The notes under the pieces are model-generated. The model ran no database searches and was not told the DNA's origin. It worked only from the letters and a program-made list of their open reading frames with translations. Positions 43,835-53,840 of a stretch of DNA of 64,000 nucleotides are shown in pieces. Source of the stretch: Burkholderia sp. NRF60-BP8 (GTDB taxonomy: Bacteria; Pseudomonadota; Gammaproteobacteria; Burkholderiales; Burkholderiaceae); contig NZ_CP013372.1 of assembly GCF_001522585.2 (NCBI RefSeq), positions 2,604,001 through 2,668,000 of the forward strand, written 5' to 3'. Both the position numbers and the translations under genes were made by a program. Positions within the stretch are counted from its first letter, which is position 1, and each line of letters opens with the position of its first letter.

Positions 43835-46429
43835 TCAGGCGGCCTGCGACGATTCGAGGAAGTCCTGCGCGAAACGCTGCAGCACGCCGCCGGCCTCGTA
43901 GATCGACACTTCCTCGGCCGTATCCAGCCGGCACGTCATCGGCACTTCGACACGCTCGCCGTTCCTGCGGTGAATCACGAGCGTCAGGTCGGCGCGCGGC
44001 GTGCGCTCGCCGATCACGTCGAAGGTCTCGGTGCCGTCGATGCCGAGCGTCGTCCGGTTGGTGCCCGGCTTGAACTCGAGCGGCAGCACGCCCATCCCGA
44101 TCAGGTTGGTGCGGTGGATCCGCTCGAAGCCTTCGGCGGCGATCGCCTCGACGCCCGCGAGCCGCACGCCCTTCGCGGCCCAGTCGCGCGACGAGCCCTG
44201 GCCGTAGTCGGCGCCGGCGATCACGATCAGCGGCTGCTTGCGATTCATGTACGTCTCGATCGCTTCCCACATCCGCATGACCTTGCCTTCCGGCTCGACG
44301 CGCGCGAGCGAGCCCTTCTTCACCGCGCCGTCGACGACCGCCATCTCGTTGATCAGCGTCGGGTTCGCGAAAGTCGCGCGCTGCGCGGTCAGGTGGTCTC
44401 CCCGGTGCGTCGCGTACGAGTTGAAGTCTTCTTCCGGCAGGCCCATCTTCGCGAGGTACTCGCCGGCCGCGCTGTTCGGCAGAATCGCGTTCGACGGCGA
44501 CAGGTGGTCGGTCGTGATGTTGTCGCCGAGCACCGCGAGCGGGCGCATGCCCTTCAACGTGCGCTCGCCGGCCAGCGCCCCTTCCCAGTACGGCGGGCGG
44601 CGGATGTACGTGCTCTGCGCGCGCCAGTCGTAGAGCGGCGCCGCGCGCTCGCCGGCGGCGGCGCCGCGCGCGAACATCGGCTCGTAGACCTTGCGGAACT
44701 GCTCGGGCTTCACGCTCGACGCGACGATCGCATCGATCTCCTCGTCGCTCGGCCAGATGTCCTTCAGCGTGACGGGCTTGCCGTCGGGGCCGTGGCCGAG
44801 CACGTCGCGCTCGATGTCGAAGCGGATCGTGCCGGCGATCGCATACGCGACCACGAGCGGCGGCGACGCGAGGAACGCCTGCTTCGCATACGGATGGATG
44901 CGGCCGTCGAAGTTGCGGTTGCCGGACAGCACGGCCGTCGCGTACAGGTCGCGATCGACGATCTCCTGCTGGATCTTCGGGTCGAGCGCGCCCGACATCC
45001 CGTTGCAGGTCGTGCACGCGAACGCGACGATGCCGAAGCCGAGCTTCTCGAGTTCCGGCAGCAGGTTCGCTTCTTCCAGATACAGCTCGACCGCCTTCGA
45101 GCCGGGCGCGAGCGAACTCTTCACCCACGGCTTGCGCGTGAGGCCCTTCGCATTCGCGTTGCGCGCGAGCAAGGCCGCCGCGATCACGTTGCGCGGGTTG
45201 CTGGTGTTCGTGCAGCTCGTGATCGCGGCGATGATCACCGCGCCGTCGGGCATCTGGCCCGGCTTGTCTTCCCACTGGCCGGCAATGCCGCGCGCGGCGA
45301 GATCGGACGTCGGCAGCCGCTTGTGCGGGTTCGACGGGCCGGCCATGTTGCGCACGACGCTCGACAGGTCGAACGTCAGCGTGCGCTCGTATTGCGCGTT
45401 GCTCAGCGTGTCGGCCCACAGACCGGCCGTCTTCGCATACGTCTCGACCAGCTTCACCTGCTCGTCGCTACGGCCGGTGAGGCGCAGGTAGTCGATCGTC
45501 TGGCCGTCGATGAAGAACATCGCGGCCGTCGCGCCGTATTCGGGCGCCATGTTCGAGATCGTCGCGCGATCGCCGAGCGTCAGGCTCGCCGCGCCTTCGC
45601 CGCGGAATTCCAGATACGCGCCGACCACCTTTTCCTTGCGCAGGAACTCGGTCAGCGCGAGCACCACGTCGGTCGCGGTGATGCCGGGCTGGCGCTTGCC
45701 GGTCAACTCGACGCCGACGATGTCGGGCAGGCGCATCCACGACGCGCGGCCGAGCATCACGTTCTCGGCTTCGAGGCCGCCGACGCCGATCGCAATCACG
45801 CCGAGCGCATCGACGTGCGGCGTGTGGCTGTCGGTGCCGACGCAGGTGTCCGGGAACGCGACGCCATCCTGCGCCTGGATCACCGGCGACATCTTCTCGA
45901 GATTGATCTGGTGCATGATGCCGTTGCCCGGCGGGATCACGTCGACGTTCTCGAACGCCTTCTTCGTCCACTCGATGAAGTGGAAGCGATCCTCGTTGCG
46001 GCGATCCTCGATCGCGCGGTTCTTCGCGAACGCGTCGGGGTCGAAGCCGCCGCATTCGACGGCGAGCGAGTGGTCGACGATCAGTTGCACCGGCACGACC
46101 GGGTTCACCTTCGCCGGGTCGCCGCCGCCGTCCGCGATCGCGTCGCGCAGGCCAGCGAGATCGACGAGCGCCGTCTGCCCGAGGATGTCGTGGCACACCA
46201 CGCGCGCCGGGAACCACGGGAAATCGCGTTCGCGCTTGCGCTCGACGATCTGCTTCAGCGACTCGGCGAGGATCGCCGGATCGCAGCGGCGCACGAGATT
46301 TTCGGCGAGCACGCGCGACGTGTACGGCAGCGTGTCGTACGCGCCGGGCGCGATCGCGTCGACCGCGGCACGCGCGTCGAAATAGTCCAGCGACGTGCCG
46401 GGCAGGGGTTTGCGGTTGGCGGTATTCAT
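43835..46429 (-). CDS. acnD: Fe/S-dependent 2-methylcitrate dehydratase
   Basis: 864 residues, the AcnD length (shorter than AcnA). Aconitase motifs are clear: GVGGLEAENVMLG, the first cluster Cys in AITSCTNTSNPRN, the pair in FACTTCNGMSGALD, and the C-terminal swivel with GADYGQGSSRDWAAKG. Neighbouring prpF is decisive for naming it AcnD rather than a general aconitase. It dehydrates 2-methylcitrate during propionate breakdown. The operon has no prpD, as is usual where acnD and prpF are present. Confidence 0.95.
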   Translation of the reverse strand: MNTANRKPLPGTSLDYFDARAAVDAIAPGAYDTLPYTSRVLAENLVRRCDPAILAESLKQIVERKRERDFPWFPARVVCHDILGQTALVDLAGLRDAIADGGGDPAKVNPVVPVQLIVDHSLAVECGGFDPDAFAKNRAIEDRRNEDRFHFIEWTKKAFENVDVIPPGNGIMHQINLEKMSPVIQAQDGVAFPDTCVGTDSHTPHVDALGVIAIGVGGLEAENVMLGRASWMRLPDIVGVELTGKRQPGITATDVVLALTEFLRKEKVVGAYLEFRGEGAASLTLGDRATISNMAPEYGATAAMFFIDGQTIDYLRLTGRSDEQVKLVETYAKTAGLWADTLSNAQYERTLTFDLSSVVRNMAGPSNPHKRLPTSDLAARGIAGQWEDKPGQMPDGAVIIAAITSCTNTSNPRNVIAAALLARNANAKGLTRKPWVKSSLAPGSKAVELYLEEANLLPELEKLGFGIVAFACTTCNGMSGALDPKIQQEIVDRDLYATAVLSGNRNFDGRIHPYAKQAFLASPPLVVAYAIAGTIRFDIERDVLGHGPDGKPVTLKDIWPSDEEIDAIVASSVKPEQFRKVYEPMFARGAAAGERAAPLYDWRAQSTYIRRPPYWEGALAGERTLKGMRPLAVLGDNITTDHLSPSNAILPNSAAGEYLAKMGLPEEDFNSYATHRGDHLTAQRATFANPTLINEMAVVDGAVKKGSLARVEPEGKVMRMWEAIETYMNRKQPLIVIAGADYGQGSSRDWAAKGVRLAGVEAIAAEGFERIHRTNLIGMGVLPLEFKPGTNRTTLGIDGTETFDVIGERTPRADLTLVIHRRNGERVEVPMTCRLDTAEEVSIYEAGGVLQRFAQDFLESSQAA

Positions 46430-46510
46430 GATGTGGGGCGGGAATTCGGGGTATGACGCGCCGCGCGCCGGCCGCCCGCCTCGCGGGCGCCGGTGCGCGC
46501 GGCGGACGTG

Positions 46511-47683
46511 TCAGCGCTTCTCGATCGGCACGAACTGCAGGTCTTCCGGGCCCGTGTAGTTCGCGCTCGGGCGGATGATCTTGTTGTCGATGCGCTGCTC
46601 GATGATGTGCGCGCTCCAGCCCGACGTGCGCGAGATCACGAACAGCGGCGTGAACATCGCGGTCGGCACGCCCATCATGTGATACGACACAGCGCTGAAC
46701 CAGTCGAGGTTCGGGAACATCTTCTTCGCGTCCCACATCACCGATTCCAGGCGCTCGGCGATGTCGTACAACTTCAGGTCGCCCGCTTCCTTCGACAGCT
46801 TGTGCGCGACGCCCTTGATCACCTTGTTGCGCGGATCGGAGATCGTGTAGACCGGGTGGCCGAAGCCGATCACGACTTCCTTGTTCTCGACGCGGCGGCG
46901 GATGTCGGCTTCGGCGTCGTCCGGCGAGCTGTAGCGGCTCTGGATCTCGTACGCGACTTCGTTCGCGCCGCCGTGCTTCGGACCGCGCAGCGCGCCGATC
47001 GCGCCGGTGATCGCCGAGTAGATGTCCGAGCCCGTGCCCGCGATCACGCGGCCGGTGAACGTCGACGCGTTGAATTCGTGCTCCGCGTACAGGATCAGCG
47101 ACGTGTGCATCGCCTCGACCCACGACTTCGACGGCGTCTTGCCGTGCAGCAGGTGCAGGAAGTGGCCGCCGATCGAGTCGTCGTCGGTTTCGGTCTCGAT
47201 GCGCTTGCCGTTGTGCGAGAAGTGATACCAGTACAGCAGCATCGAGCCGAGCGACGCCATCAGGCGGTCGGCGATGTCGCGCGCGCCCGGCAGGTTGTGG
47301 TCGTCCTTCTCCGGCAGCACGGTGCCGAGCACCGACACGCCCGTGCGCATCACGTCCATCGGGTGGGCCGACGCCGGAATCTGTTCGAGTGCGGCCTTCA
47401 GCGCGCTCGGCAGGCCGCGCAGCGCACGCAGCTTGGCCTTGTAGGCAGCCAGTTCGGTCAGGTTCGGCAGCGTGCCGTGCACGAGCAGGTGCGCGATTTC
47501 CTCGAATTCGCACGATTCGGCGACGTCGAGAATGTCGTAGCCGCGATAGTGCAGGTCGTTACCGGTCTTGCCGACCGTGCACAGCGCGGTGTTGCCGGCC
47601 GTCACGCCCGACAGCGCCACCGACTTCTTCGGCTTGAATGCGCCTGCGGCGGCCGGTGCTGCTGCGTCTTTCGTCTCGCTCAT
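46511..47683 (-). CDS. prpC: 2-methylcitrate synthase
   Basis: 390 residues from ATG 47683 (GGAGAACG upstream). Citrate-synthase-fold motifs are present: [25 protein letters not shown], catalytic His in [30 protein letters not shown], and [13 protein letters not shown] with a catalytic Asp following. It joins propionyl-CoA with oxaloacetate. The N-terminal 25 residues are Ala-rich and probably flexible. It lies 105 bp after prpB and 81 bp before acnD. Confidence 0.95.
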   Translation of the reverse strand: MSETKDAAAPAAAGAFKPKKSVALSGVTAGNTALCTVGKTGNDLHYRGYDILDVAESCEFEEIAHLLVHGTLPNLTELAAYKAKLRALRGLPSALKAALEQIPASAHPMDVMRTGVSVLGTVLPEKDDHNLPGARDIADRLMASLGSMLLYWYHFSHNGKRIETETDDDSIGGHFLHLLHGKTPSKSWVEAMHTSLILYAEHEFNASTFTGRVIAGTGSDIYSAITGAIGALRGPKHGGANEVAYEIQSRYSSPDDAEADIRRRVENKEVVIGFGHPVYTISDPRNKVIKGVAHKLSKEAGDLKLYDIAERLESVMWDAKKMFPNLDWFSAVSYHMMGVPTAMFTPLFVISRTSGWSAHIIEQRIDNKIIRPSANYTGPEDLQFVPIEKR

Positions 47684-47788
47684 GTTTCCGTTCTCCAATG
47701 GGGATCTATCTCGGCCGGGGCCGGCGCTGCGGCGCGCCCCGACTTCATGCAATGCGTTCCGGGAACCGCGTCCCGGCGCGCGGGCGCA

Positions 47789-48682
47789 TTACTTCTTGCC
47801 CTGCGCGAACAGTTCGTCGAGCTTGCGCTCGTATTCGTGATAGCCGAGGAAGTCGTACAGCTCGGCGCGCGTCTGCATCGTCGGCACGGCTGCCTTCTGC
47901 GTGCCGTCGCGGCGCAGCGTTTCGTAGAAATTCAGCGCGGCCTTGTTCATCGCGCGATACGCGCCGCAGCAGTACAGCGCGATGTCGACGTTCGCCTCGC
48001 GCAGTTCGTCGACCGTAAACAGCGGCGTCGAGCCGAATTCGGTCAGGTTCGCGAGGATCGGCACCTTCACGGCCGCCTTGAAGCGACGGTAGTCGTCGAG
48101 CGTCTTCATCGCTTCCGGGAAGATCATGTCCGCGCCGGCTTCGACGTACGCGACCGCGCGCTCGATCGCCGAATCGATCCCTTCGGCGGCGGCCGCATCG
48201 GTGCGCGCCATGATCACGAACTGGTCGTCGGTACGCGCATCGACCGCGGCCTTCACGCGATCGACCATTTCCTCGGTCGGCACGACTTCCTTGCCCGGGC
48301 GGTGGCCGCAGCGCTTCTGGCCGACCTGGTCCTCGAGGTGCACGGCCGCGACGCCGGCGTTGATGAACGAGCGGATCGTGCGCGCGATGTTGAAGGCGCC
48401 GCCCCAGCCCGTGTCGATGTCGACCAGCAGCGGCAGGTCGGTCGCGTTGGTGATCCGGGTCGCGTCGATCAGCACGTCTTCCATCGTGCTGATGCCGAGG
48501 TCGGGGATGCCGAGCGAGTTCGCCGCGACGCCGCCGCCCGACAGGTACACGGCCTTGAAGCCGACGGCCTGCGCCATCTTGGCCGCGTACGCGGTGATCG
48601 CGCCGACCACCTGCAGCGGCTGCTCCGCCGCGACTGCCGCGCGGAACTTCGCGCCGGCGCTCTGAAGATGCGTATTGCTCAT
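47789..48682 (-). CDS. prpB: 2-methylisocitrate lyase
   Basis: 297 residues of the isocitrate lyase/PEP mutase superfamily with the catalytic loop [13 protein letters not shown] (KRCGH), [16 protein letters not shown] metal-binding Asp residues and [12 protein letters not shown]. It splits 2-methylisocitrate into pyruvate and succinate, the last step of the cycle. AGGAGG lies nine bases before ATG 48682, chosen over an upstream in-frame start. First gene of the operon, divergent from prpR, behind a sigma54 promoter. Confidence 0.95.
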   Translation of the reverse strand: MSNTHLQSAGAKFRAAVAAEQPLQVVGAITAYAAKMAQAVGFKAVYLSGGGVAANSLGIPDLGISTMEDVLIDATRITNATDLPLLVDIDTGWGGAFNIARTIRSFINAGVAAVHLEDQVGQKRCGHRPGKEVVPTEEMVDRVKAAVDARTDDQFVIMARTDAAAAEGIDSAIERAVAYVEAGADMIFPEAMKTLDDYRRFKAAVKVPILANLTEFGSTPLFTVDELREANVDIALYCCGAYRAMNKAALNFYETLRRDGTQKAAVPTMQTRAELYDFLGYHEYERKLDELFAQGKK

Positions 48683-48712
48683 GAACGGCCTCCTGATGGA
48701 ATGCCCGATAAC

Positions 48713-48729
48713 AGCAAGGACCGGGCCAG
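48713..48729 (-). promoter_or_regulatory. Sigma54 promoter of the prp operon
   Basis: On the minus strand the sequence reads CTGGCCCGGTCCTTGCT, matching the sigma54 consensus YTGGCACGRNNNTTGCW with one mismatch (C for A). The -24 GG and -12 GC are correctly spaced and the site lies 31 bp before the prpB start. The divergent PrpR is a sigma54 activator. Confidence 0.75.
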
Positions 48730-48808
48730 CACGCGAAACGTCGCTAACCCACTGATTCTTAAGCAACCGCCGAGGGCGTTGCATCGGTCGCCCATTTCAA
48801 TTCGGCAA

Positions 48809-48829
48809 TTTCATGTTTCAAAAATGAAA
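48809..48829. promoter_or_regulatory. Candidate PrpR operator
   Basis: TTTCA at 48809-48813, then TTTCA-AAAA-TGAAA at 48816-48829, gives overlapping dyads in an A+T-rich patch about 80-100 bp upstream of the sigma54 promoter and 24 bp before the prpR ATG. This is the expected place for an enhancer site that also allows autoregulation. Confidence 0.5.
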
Positions 48830-48852
48830 GCGCGCGCGCATAATCGGCCGTC

Positions 48853-50835
48853 ATGGACCTCACTTCGACCAAGCCCGTCGGCCCGGCCGACCGCACCGTG
48901 CGCCCGCGCATCTGGGCGATGGGCATCAGCCGCCTGCGCGACCTGTTTCGCGAGATCGCCGGCGAATTCGACGAACGCGCCGACGTGCGCATCGTGACGC
49001 GCGCGTACGAGGACGCGCTAAGCGCGATCGCCGAGGCCGGCGCCGCGCGGCCCGACGTGATCGTCGCGGCCGGCTCGAACGGCGGCTTCCTGAAAACGCG
49101 CGCGCAGGTACCGGTGGTGGTCGTGTCGCCGACCGGCTTCGACGTGATGCAGGCGCTCGCGCGCGCGCGGCGCGATGCCGCGCGGATCGCGCTCGTCAGC
49201 GCCGGCGAAACGCCGCCCGAGGTGCGCCGCTTCGTCGCCGCGTACGGCCTCGACGTGCAGTTTGCGTCATATCAGTCCGCGCAGGAAGCGGAAGCCTGCG
49301 TGCACGACCTGCGCGATCGCGGCATCGAGACGATCGTCGGCCCGGGCCTCGTCACCGACCTCGCGGCGAGTGCCGGCATGGGCGCTGTGTTCCTGTATTC
49401 GCATGCGTCGGTGCGCAAGGCGGTCGAGACGGCGCTCGAAGTCGCATATGCGACGCACGCCGAGGCATTCCGCCGCCAGCGGCTCGACACGCTGCTGCAG
49501 CACCTGCGCGACGGCGTGGTCGCGCTCGACGCGCACGGCCGCGTCGAGGCGATCAACGAACGGCTCGCGTCGGCGCTCGGGGTCGAACCGGCGGCGGCCG
49601 TCGGTCGCGCGCTCGTCGACCTGCGGCCCGAGCTGCGCACACTGCGCGGCGAAGACGGCGACGCGCTCGCGACGATACGCGGCGTGCGCTACGTCGTGCA
49701 TCGCGGGCCGCTGGTCGATCGCGGCGTCACGTCGGGCAGCGTGCTGACGTTCCAGGAATCGCGTGCGGTCGAACGGCTCGATCGCGCGTTGCGTTCGCAA
49801 CCGACCACGCAGCAGTTCGCCGCACGCTACGCGCTCGACGACGTGGTCGGCGCATCGGCGCCGATGACGCGCGTGCGCGACCTCGTGCGCCGCTACGCGA
49901 AATCCGACGCGACCGTGCTCGTGCTCGGCGAAAGCGGCACCGGCAAGGAAATGATCGCGCAGAGCCTGCACGCGCTGTCCGCGCGGCGCAACTATCCGTT
50001 CGTCGCGGTCAACTGCGGCGCGTTTCCGGAAGCGCTGCTCGAGAGCGAACTATTCGGCTATGAAGAAGGCGCGTTCACCGGCGCGCGGCGCGGCGGCAAG
50101 ACCGGCCTGTTCGAGGCCGCGCACCGCGGCACGCTGTTTCTCGACGAGATCGGCGAGATGCCGCCGTCGCTGCAGAGCCGGCTGCTGCGCGTGCTGCAGG
50201 AGCGCGAGGTGATCCGCCTCGGCTCGACCGAGCCGATCCGCATCGACGTGCGCGTGATCGCCGCGACGCACCGGCCGCTGCTCGCGGCCGTCGAGGCCGG
50301 CACGTTCCGCGCGGATCTCTATTACCGGCTCAACATCCTGAACGTGGGCCTGCCGCCGCTGCGAGAGCGCGCAGCCGACATTCCCGCGCTCGCGGCGACG
50401 CTGCTCGTGCAGGCCGCGCGGCGCGAGCCGCGTCTCGCCGAACGCGTGCGCGACACCGACGACGCGCTGCGCGTGCTCGACGCGACGCAGGCGACGCTCG
50501 CGCGCTACCGCTGGCCCGGCAATGTCCGCGAACTGCAGAACGTGGTCGAGCGGATCGCGGTGGAGCTGGCCGAGGAAGTCGACGAAAGCGATCCGGGCGC
50601 CGCGTGCGCGGCGCTCGCCCCCGGCGCGCTGCAGGCGATCGCGCCCGAGCTGTTCGCCGCGCCGCCCGACACGGCCGACGCCGACGACGCGCAAACGCTA
50701 CATGCGCGCCGCCGTCGCGCGGAAGCCGACGAGATCCGCGCGGTGCTCGACGCGTGCGGCGGCGACCGCGACCGCGCGTGCGCGATGCTCGGCATCAGCA
50801 AGACGACGCTGTGGCGGAAGTTGTCGGCGAAATAG
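48853..50835 (+). CDS. prpR: Propionate catabolism sigma54-dependent activator
   Basis: 660 residues. The N-terminal PrpR_N domain (about 15-190) senses 2-methylcitrate in relatives; a PAS-like segment follows (about 205-290), then the AAA+ domain with GESGTGKE (from about 359), [10 protein letters not shown] (about 404), [10 protein letters not shown] and [16 protein letters not shown], and a C-terminal Fis-type helix ([36 protein letters not shown]). The intact GAFTGA loop allows contact with sigma54. It is divergent from prpB. Confidence 0.94.
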   Translation: MDLTSTKPVGPADRTVRPRIWAMGISRLRDLFREIAGEFDERADVRIVTRAYEDALSAIAEAGAARPDVIVAAGSNGGFLKTRAQVPVVVVSPTGFDVMQALARARRDAARIALVSAGETPPEVRRFVAAYGLDVQFASYQSAQEAEACVHDLRDRGIETIVGPGLVTDLAASAGMGAVFLYSHASVRKAVETALEVAYATHAEAFRRQRLDTLLQHLRDGVVALDAHGRVEAINERLASALGVEPAAAVGRALVDLRPELRTLRGEDGDALATIRGVRYVVHRGPLVDRGVTSGSVLTFQESRAVERLDRALRSQPTTQQFAARYALDDVVGASAPMTRVRDLVRRYAKSDATVLVLGESGTGKEMIAQSLHALSARRNYPFVAVNCGAFPEALLESELFGYEEGAFTGARRGGKTGLFEAAHRGTLFLDEIGEMPPSLQSRLLRVLQEREVIRLGSTEPIRIDVRVIAATHRPLLAAVEAGTFRADLYYRLNILNVGLPPLRERAADIPALAATLLVQAARREPRLAERVRDTDDALRVLDATQATLARYRWPGNVRELQNVVERIAVELAEEVDESDPGAACAALAPGALQAIAPELFAAPPDTADADDAQTLHARRRRAEADEIRAVLDACGGDRDRACAMLGISKTTLWRKLSAK

Positions 50836-50850
50836 GTTCGGGCCGCCCGG

Positions 50851-51480
50851 TCATTCGGCCTTGTGATAGTGGCGATACGCCTTCGCACGATTGCCGCACG
50901 ACGACATCGAGCACCAGCGTCGGCTGCCGTTCTTGCTGTCGTCGATGAACAGCCACTGGCATGCATCGTTCGCACAGCGCTTGACCTTCGCGAGCCGCGT
51001 GCCGCCGAGCAGGTCGATCGCCGACCACAGCACCGGACTCAACAGCCCCGCGAGCGTGGCGCCCGACGCGTCGATCCGCCACGCATAGCGACCGTCGACG
51101 CGCGCCAGCGCAACGCGCGGCGACGCTTCCGCCAGAAAGCCGCCGAGCAGCGCGAGATCGGCATCCTGCGGCTCGCGCTGCTCCGCCTGGGCGTGAAATA
51201 GCCGGTATAGCGCCTCGCGCAACGCGAGCGCCCGCGCGAGCATCGTCGGCGCGTCGCCCGTCTCTTTCCCTTCGCCGGGCACGCGACATGCGTCGGCCAG
51301 CCCGGCCGGTACGCCGGCCTGTTCGCGGCACCACGCCAGCAGGTCGTCCAGCGTGCCGAAGGTTTCCGTCGGCGGATCGCTGCCGCGCCAGTACAGCGTG
51401 TTCGCGAAATCGAGGCTCAGCGTTTCGGGCGGCGCCGGGATCAGGCAGTCCGTCGTGACGGAAGGTTGCGTTTTTCTCAT
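50851..51480 (-). CDS. CGNR zinc-finger regulator with ABATE domain
   Basis: 209 residues from ATG 51480. The N-terminal part (LSLDFANTLYWRGSDPPTETFGTLDDLLAWCREQ) is the ABATE domain; the C-terminus is the CGNR zinc finger, KRCANDACQWLFIDDSKNGSRRWCSMSSCGNRAKAYRHYHK, with four cysteines. These are stress-linked putative transcription regulators. The start is uncertain: no ribosome site precedes 51480, and an alternative ATG at 51504 lies inside the inverted repeat. It is divergent from the VOC gene and the two share a striking operator-like repeat. Its end is 16 bp from the convergent prpR end. Confidence 0.82.
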   Translation of the reverse strand: MRKTQPSVTTDCLIPAPPETLSLDFANTLYWRGSDPPTETFGTLDDLLAWCREQAGVPAGLADACRVPGEGKETGDAPTMLARALALREALYRLFHAQAEQREPQDADLALLGGFLAEASPRVALARVDGRYAWRIDASGATLAGLLSPVLWSAIDLLGGTRLAKVKRCANDACQWLFIDDSKNGSRRWCSMSSCGNRAKAYRHYHKAE

Positions 51481-51494
51481 GACGCGATCGTATC

Positions 51495-51555
51495 TAACCA
51501 CCATGCCGGTTGACAAGCGCCCGAGCGATTTCTAACATAACCGGCATGGTGGTTA
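51495..51555. promoter_or_regulatory. Paired 17-bp inverted operators between CGNR regulator and VOC gene
   Basis: TAACCACCATGCCGGTT (51495-51511) and its exact reverse complement AACCGGCATGGTGGTTA (51539-51555) are separated by 27 bp. Each arm is itself a partial palindrome, AACC-N8-GGTT. This looks like two binding sites for the same protein, most simply the CGNR regulator, over the divergent promoters. Confidence 0.75.
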
Positions 51556-51603
51556 AAAACAGGTTGACTGCACCGACGCCCCCTTCGACTCAAGGAGACA
51601 CAG

Positions 51604-51711
51604 ATGATCGATCGTCTTTCGTTCAGCGTTATCCACAAACCCACCGGCCGCACGTACGACGACATCACGCTCGGCGCGCTTCGCTACAAGCGGTTGGCAT
51701 GGTGTCTATAA
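51604..51711 (+). pseudogene. Decayed N-terminal duplicate of the adjacent VOC gene
   Basis: A 35-codon frame (MIDRLSFSVIHKPTGRTYDDITLGALRYKRL then a quick stop) closely parallels the first 31 residues of the VOC protein at 51759 (MIDHLSFGVAHIGRSRTFYDSALGALGYKRL). The similarity extends upstream through the leader: both have CC-rich sequence, then CAAGGAGACACAGATG or CAAAGGAGCCACAGATG. The spacing between copies is about 155 bp. It has a ribosome site and may still be translated as a truncated peptide, but lacks most metal-binding residues. Confidence 0.75.
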
Positions 51712-51758
51712 GCCGGTTCGCCGCACTGACGTCCCCCCTCGGTTCAAAGGAGCCACAG

Positions 51759-52142
51759 ATGATCGATCACCTTTCGTTCGGCGTTGCACACATCGGCCGC
51801 AGCCGCACCTTCTACGACAGCGCGCTCGGCGCACTCGGCTACAAGCGTCTGTATAGCGACGACGGCGCCATCGGGTACGGCACGACCGAGCCCGAGCTGT
51901 GGTTGCAGCACGCGGCTCGCCCCGTCGTCGCCGATCCCGATTCGGGATTGCACCTGTCGTTCAAGGCCGCGTCGCCGGTCGAGGTCGACGCGTTCTACCG
52001 CGCCGCGCTCGAGCACGGCGGCAAGGACAACGGCGGGCCCGGCAAGCGCGAGCACTATGGCCCCGGCTATTACGCGGCGTTCGTCGTCGATCCCGACGGG
52101 TATCGGCTCGAAGCGCATTGCGAGCTCGACAACGTCGTCTGA
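51759..52142 (+). CDS. VOC family (glyoxalase-like) protein
   Basis: 127 residues with the vicinal oxygen chelate fold: DHLSFGVAHIGRSRTFYDSALGALGYKRLY at the start, GLHLSFKAASPVEVDAFYRAALEHGG in the middle and YYAAFVVDPDGYRLEAHCEL at the end, with His4 and the C-terminal Glu as likely metal ligands. Families like this include glyoxalases, fosfomycin- and bleomycin-type resistance proteins and dioxygenases; which applies is unknown. Divergent from a CGNR regulator with which it shares operators, so it is probably inducible. AAAGGAG precedes the ATG. Confidence 0.83.
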   Translation: MIDHLSFGVAHIGRSRTFYDSALGALGYKRLYSDDGAIGYGTTEPELWLQHAARPVVADPDSGLHLSFKAASPVEVDAFYRAALEHGGKDNGGPGKREHYGPGYYAAFVVDPDGYRLEAHCELDNVV

Positions 52143-52174
52143 TCCGCTTCGTCCGGCCCCGGACGAGCGACAAA

Positions 52175-52205
52175 GGCCCGATTCCGCATCGCGCGGAACC
52201 GGGCC
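52175..52205 (+). terminator. Hairpin after the VOC gene
   Basis: GGCCCG-A-TTCCGC and GCGGAA-C-CGGGCC form a stem of 12 pairs with one mismatch around a short loop, 32 bp after the stop. The following AATCGTTT gives only a weak U tract. Confidence 0.6.
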
Positions 52206-52329
52206 AATCGTTTCGGTTACCTCGTCGTTCGGTGCGCGCCGGTCGCGGCGGCGGTCATGCCGACGGGTCGAGTAGCATGACCGGCGCGCGGGTGGCGGCA
52301 TGCTCCAGCCGCCCGCGCCGCTCACGCGC

Positions 52330-53178
52330 TCATTGCGCGTTGCGCGTGCTCTGCAACTGCTCGCCGAGCCCTTCGATCCCGAGGCGCACCGTCTGGCCGG
52401 CCTTCAGGAACACCGGCGACGGCTTGATGCCCATGCCGACGCCCGGCGGCGTACCGGTCGTGATCACGTCGCCCGGCTGCAGCGTCATGCAGGTCGACAG
52501 ATACGCGATCAGTTGCGCGACCGTAAACACCATCGTGCGCGTGTTGCCGCTCTGATAACGGTGGCCGTCGACTTCGAGCCACAGGTCGAGACGCTGCGGA
52601 TCCGGCACTTCGTCGCGCGTGACGAGCCACGGGCCGAGCGGGCCGAACGTGTCGAAGCCCTTGCCCTTGTCCCACTGGCCGCCGCGCTCGAGCTGCCATT
52701 CGCGCTCGGACACGTCGTTGACCACGCAATAGCCCGCGACGTAATCGAGCGCGCGCGCTTCTCCGACGTCCTTGCACGTCGCGCCGATCACCACACCCAG
52801 CTCCACTTCCCAGTCGGTCTTGACCGAACCCTTCGGGATGTCGATGCCGTCGTTCGGGCCGCAGATCGAACTCGTCCACTTGCCGAACACGACCGGCTCC
52901 TTCGGCACCGCCATGCCGGCTTCGGCCGCATGGTCGGCATAGTTCAGGCCGATGCCGATGAACTTGCCGACGCGGCCGACGCACGCGCCGATGCGCGGCT
53001 CCCCGGACACGAGCGGCAGCGTGGCGGGATCGAGCGCGCGCAGCCGCGCGAGACCCGCGTCGGACAGCACATCGCCGGCAAGATCCGGCACGTGCGCGGA
53101 CAAGTCGCGAATCCGGCCGGCCGCGTCGAGGATGCCGGGCTTTTCCTGGCCGGACGGGCCATAGCGAAGCAGTTTCAT
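52330..53178 (-). CDS. Fumarylacetoacetate hydrolase family protein
   Basis: 282 residues, the length of the FAH subgroup that includes 2,4-diketo-3-deoxy-sugar acid and ureidoglycolate-type enzymes. Conserved pieces are VGKFIGIGLNYADHAAEAG, CGPNDGIDIPKGSVKTDWEVELGVVIG with metal-binding Glu residues, VAGYCVVNDVSEREWQ, and PGDVITTGTPPGVGMG. It should cleave or decarboxylate a diketo acid with Mg2+. ATG 53178 (MKLLRYGPSGQEKPGILD) is the standard start with GAGG nine bases upstream. The divergent IclR gene at 53841 is its likely regulator. Confidence 0.88.
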   Translation of the reverse strand: MKLLRYGPSGQEKPGILDAAGRIRDLSAHVPDLAGDVLSDAGLARLRALDPATLPLVSGEPRIGACVGRVGKFIGIGLNYADHAAEAGMAVPKEPVVFGKWTSSICGPNDGIDIPKGSVKTDWEVELGVVIGATCKDVGEARALDYVAGYCVVNDVSEREWQLERGGQWDKGKGFDTFGPLGPWLVTRDEVPDPQRLDLWLEVDGHRYQSGNTRTMVFTVAQLIAYLSTCMTLQPGDVITTGTPPGVGMGIKPSPVFLKAGQTVRLGIEGLGEQLQSTRNAQ

Positions 53179-53840
53179 CGTGCTTAACCTCTGTTGTCGA
53201 ATGGGACAGGATACCGGCCGACGCGGCCTTTCGCGGCCGCGCGCCGGACGGGTCGTCGATCGTCGAGTGCACGCGTCGGCGCCGCCTGCGGCATGCCGTC
53301 GACGCGCGAGCGTCGCGCGGGCGCAGCGATCGCGGCGCCGTACGACGGTACGGCGCGCATCGAACGGGCGGCCGCCGGTCTGCGCATCGGCGACGACGGC
53401 CTGGCATCCGCGACGCGTGCCGGCCCATGCCGGCCGGCTGCACGCGCGGCCGCGCCGTCGCTGGCCCGCAAGCCTTTGTACCATCGGCCGCGCGCCGTGA
53501 AATGACGCGCGACGGATACCGACTATTGGTGCGTCTGCCGACACTGCGGCGCAGCACCCGCTGCACCGCGTCGATCGATCGGCCGCCGTTCGCGGCAGCA
53601 TCTGCCATCGGAGCATGAATACTGGCTATTCGGGGTGCCCCTGTCATCGAAAACGTTTGCCCATCCGTTCTTGTTCGGTAACGATCGGTAAAAAGACGCT
53701 GCATTGCACACTGTATGTTTATTGCTAAGCTCGCACGGATGGCTTCCATGGCCATCCGCGGGGCCGCCCTATACGCGTGCAGAACCGGCCAGCGTGCGTC
53801 GCCAACCGATCGACGGTAATCCCCCAACCTCACACCGACA
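53179..53840. other. Long divergent intergenic region before the IclR gene
   Basis: About 660 bp. The left two thirds is very G+C rich and has open frames on several strands, none with ribosome site or family match. The part from about 53610 is A+T richer, with TTGTTCGGTAACGATCGG and TGCATTGCA-type sequences where promoters of the two divergent genes are expected; I cannot assign operators. A small unannotated RNA or gene cannot be ruled out. Confidence 0.4.

Noticed and set aside
42755..46456. Long plus-strand frame across prpF and acnD
   Set aside because: Arg-rich shadow of the well-supported minus-strand genes.
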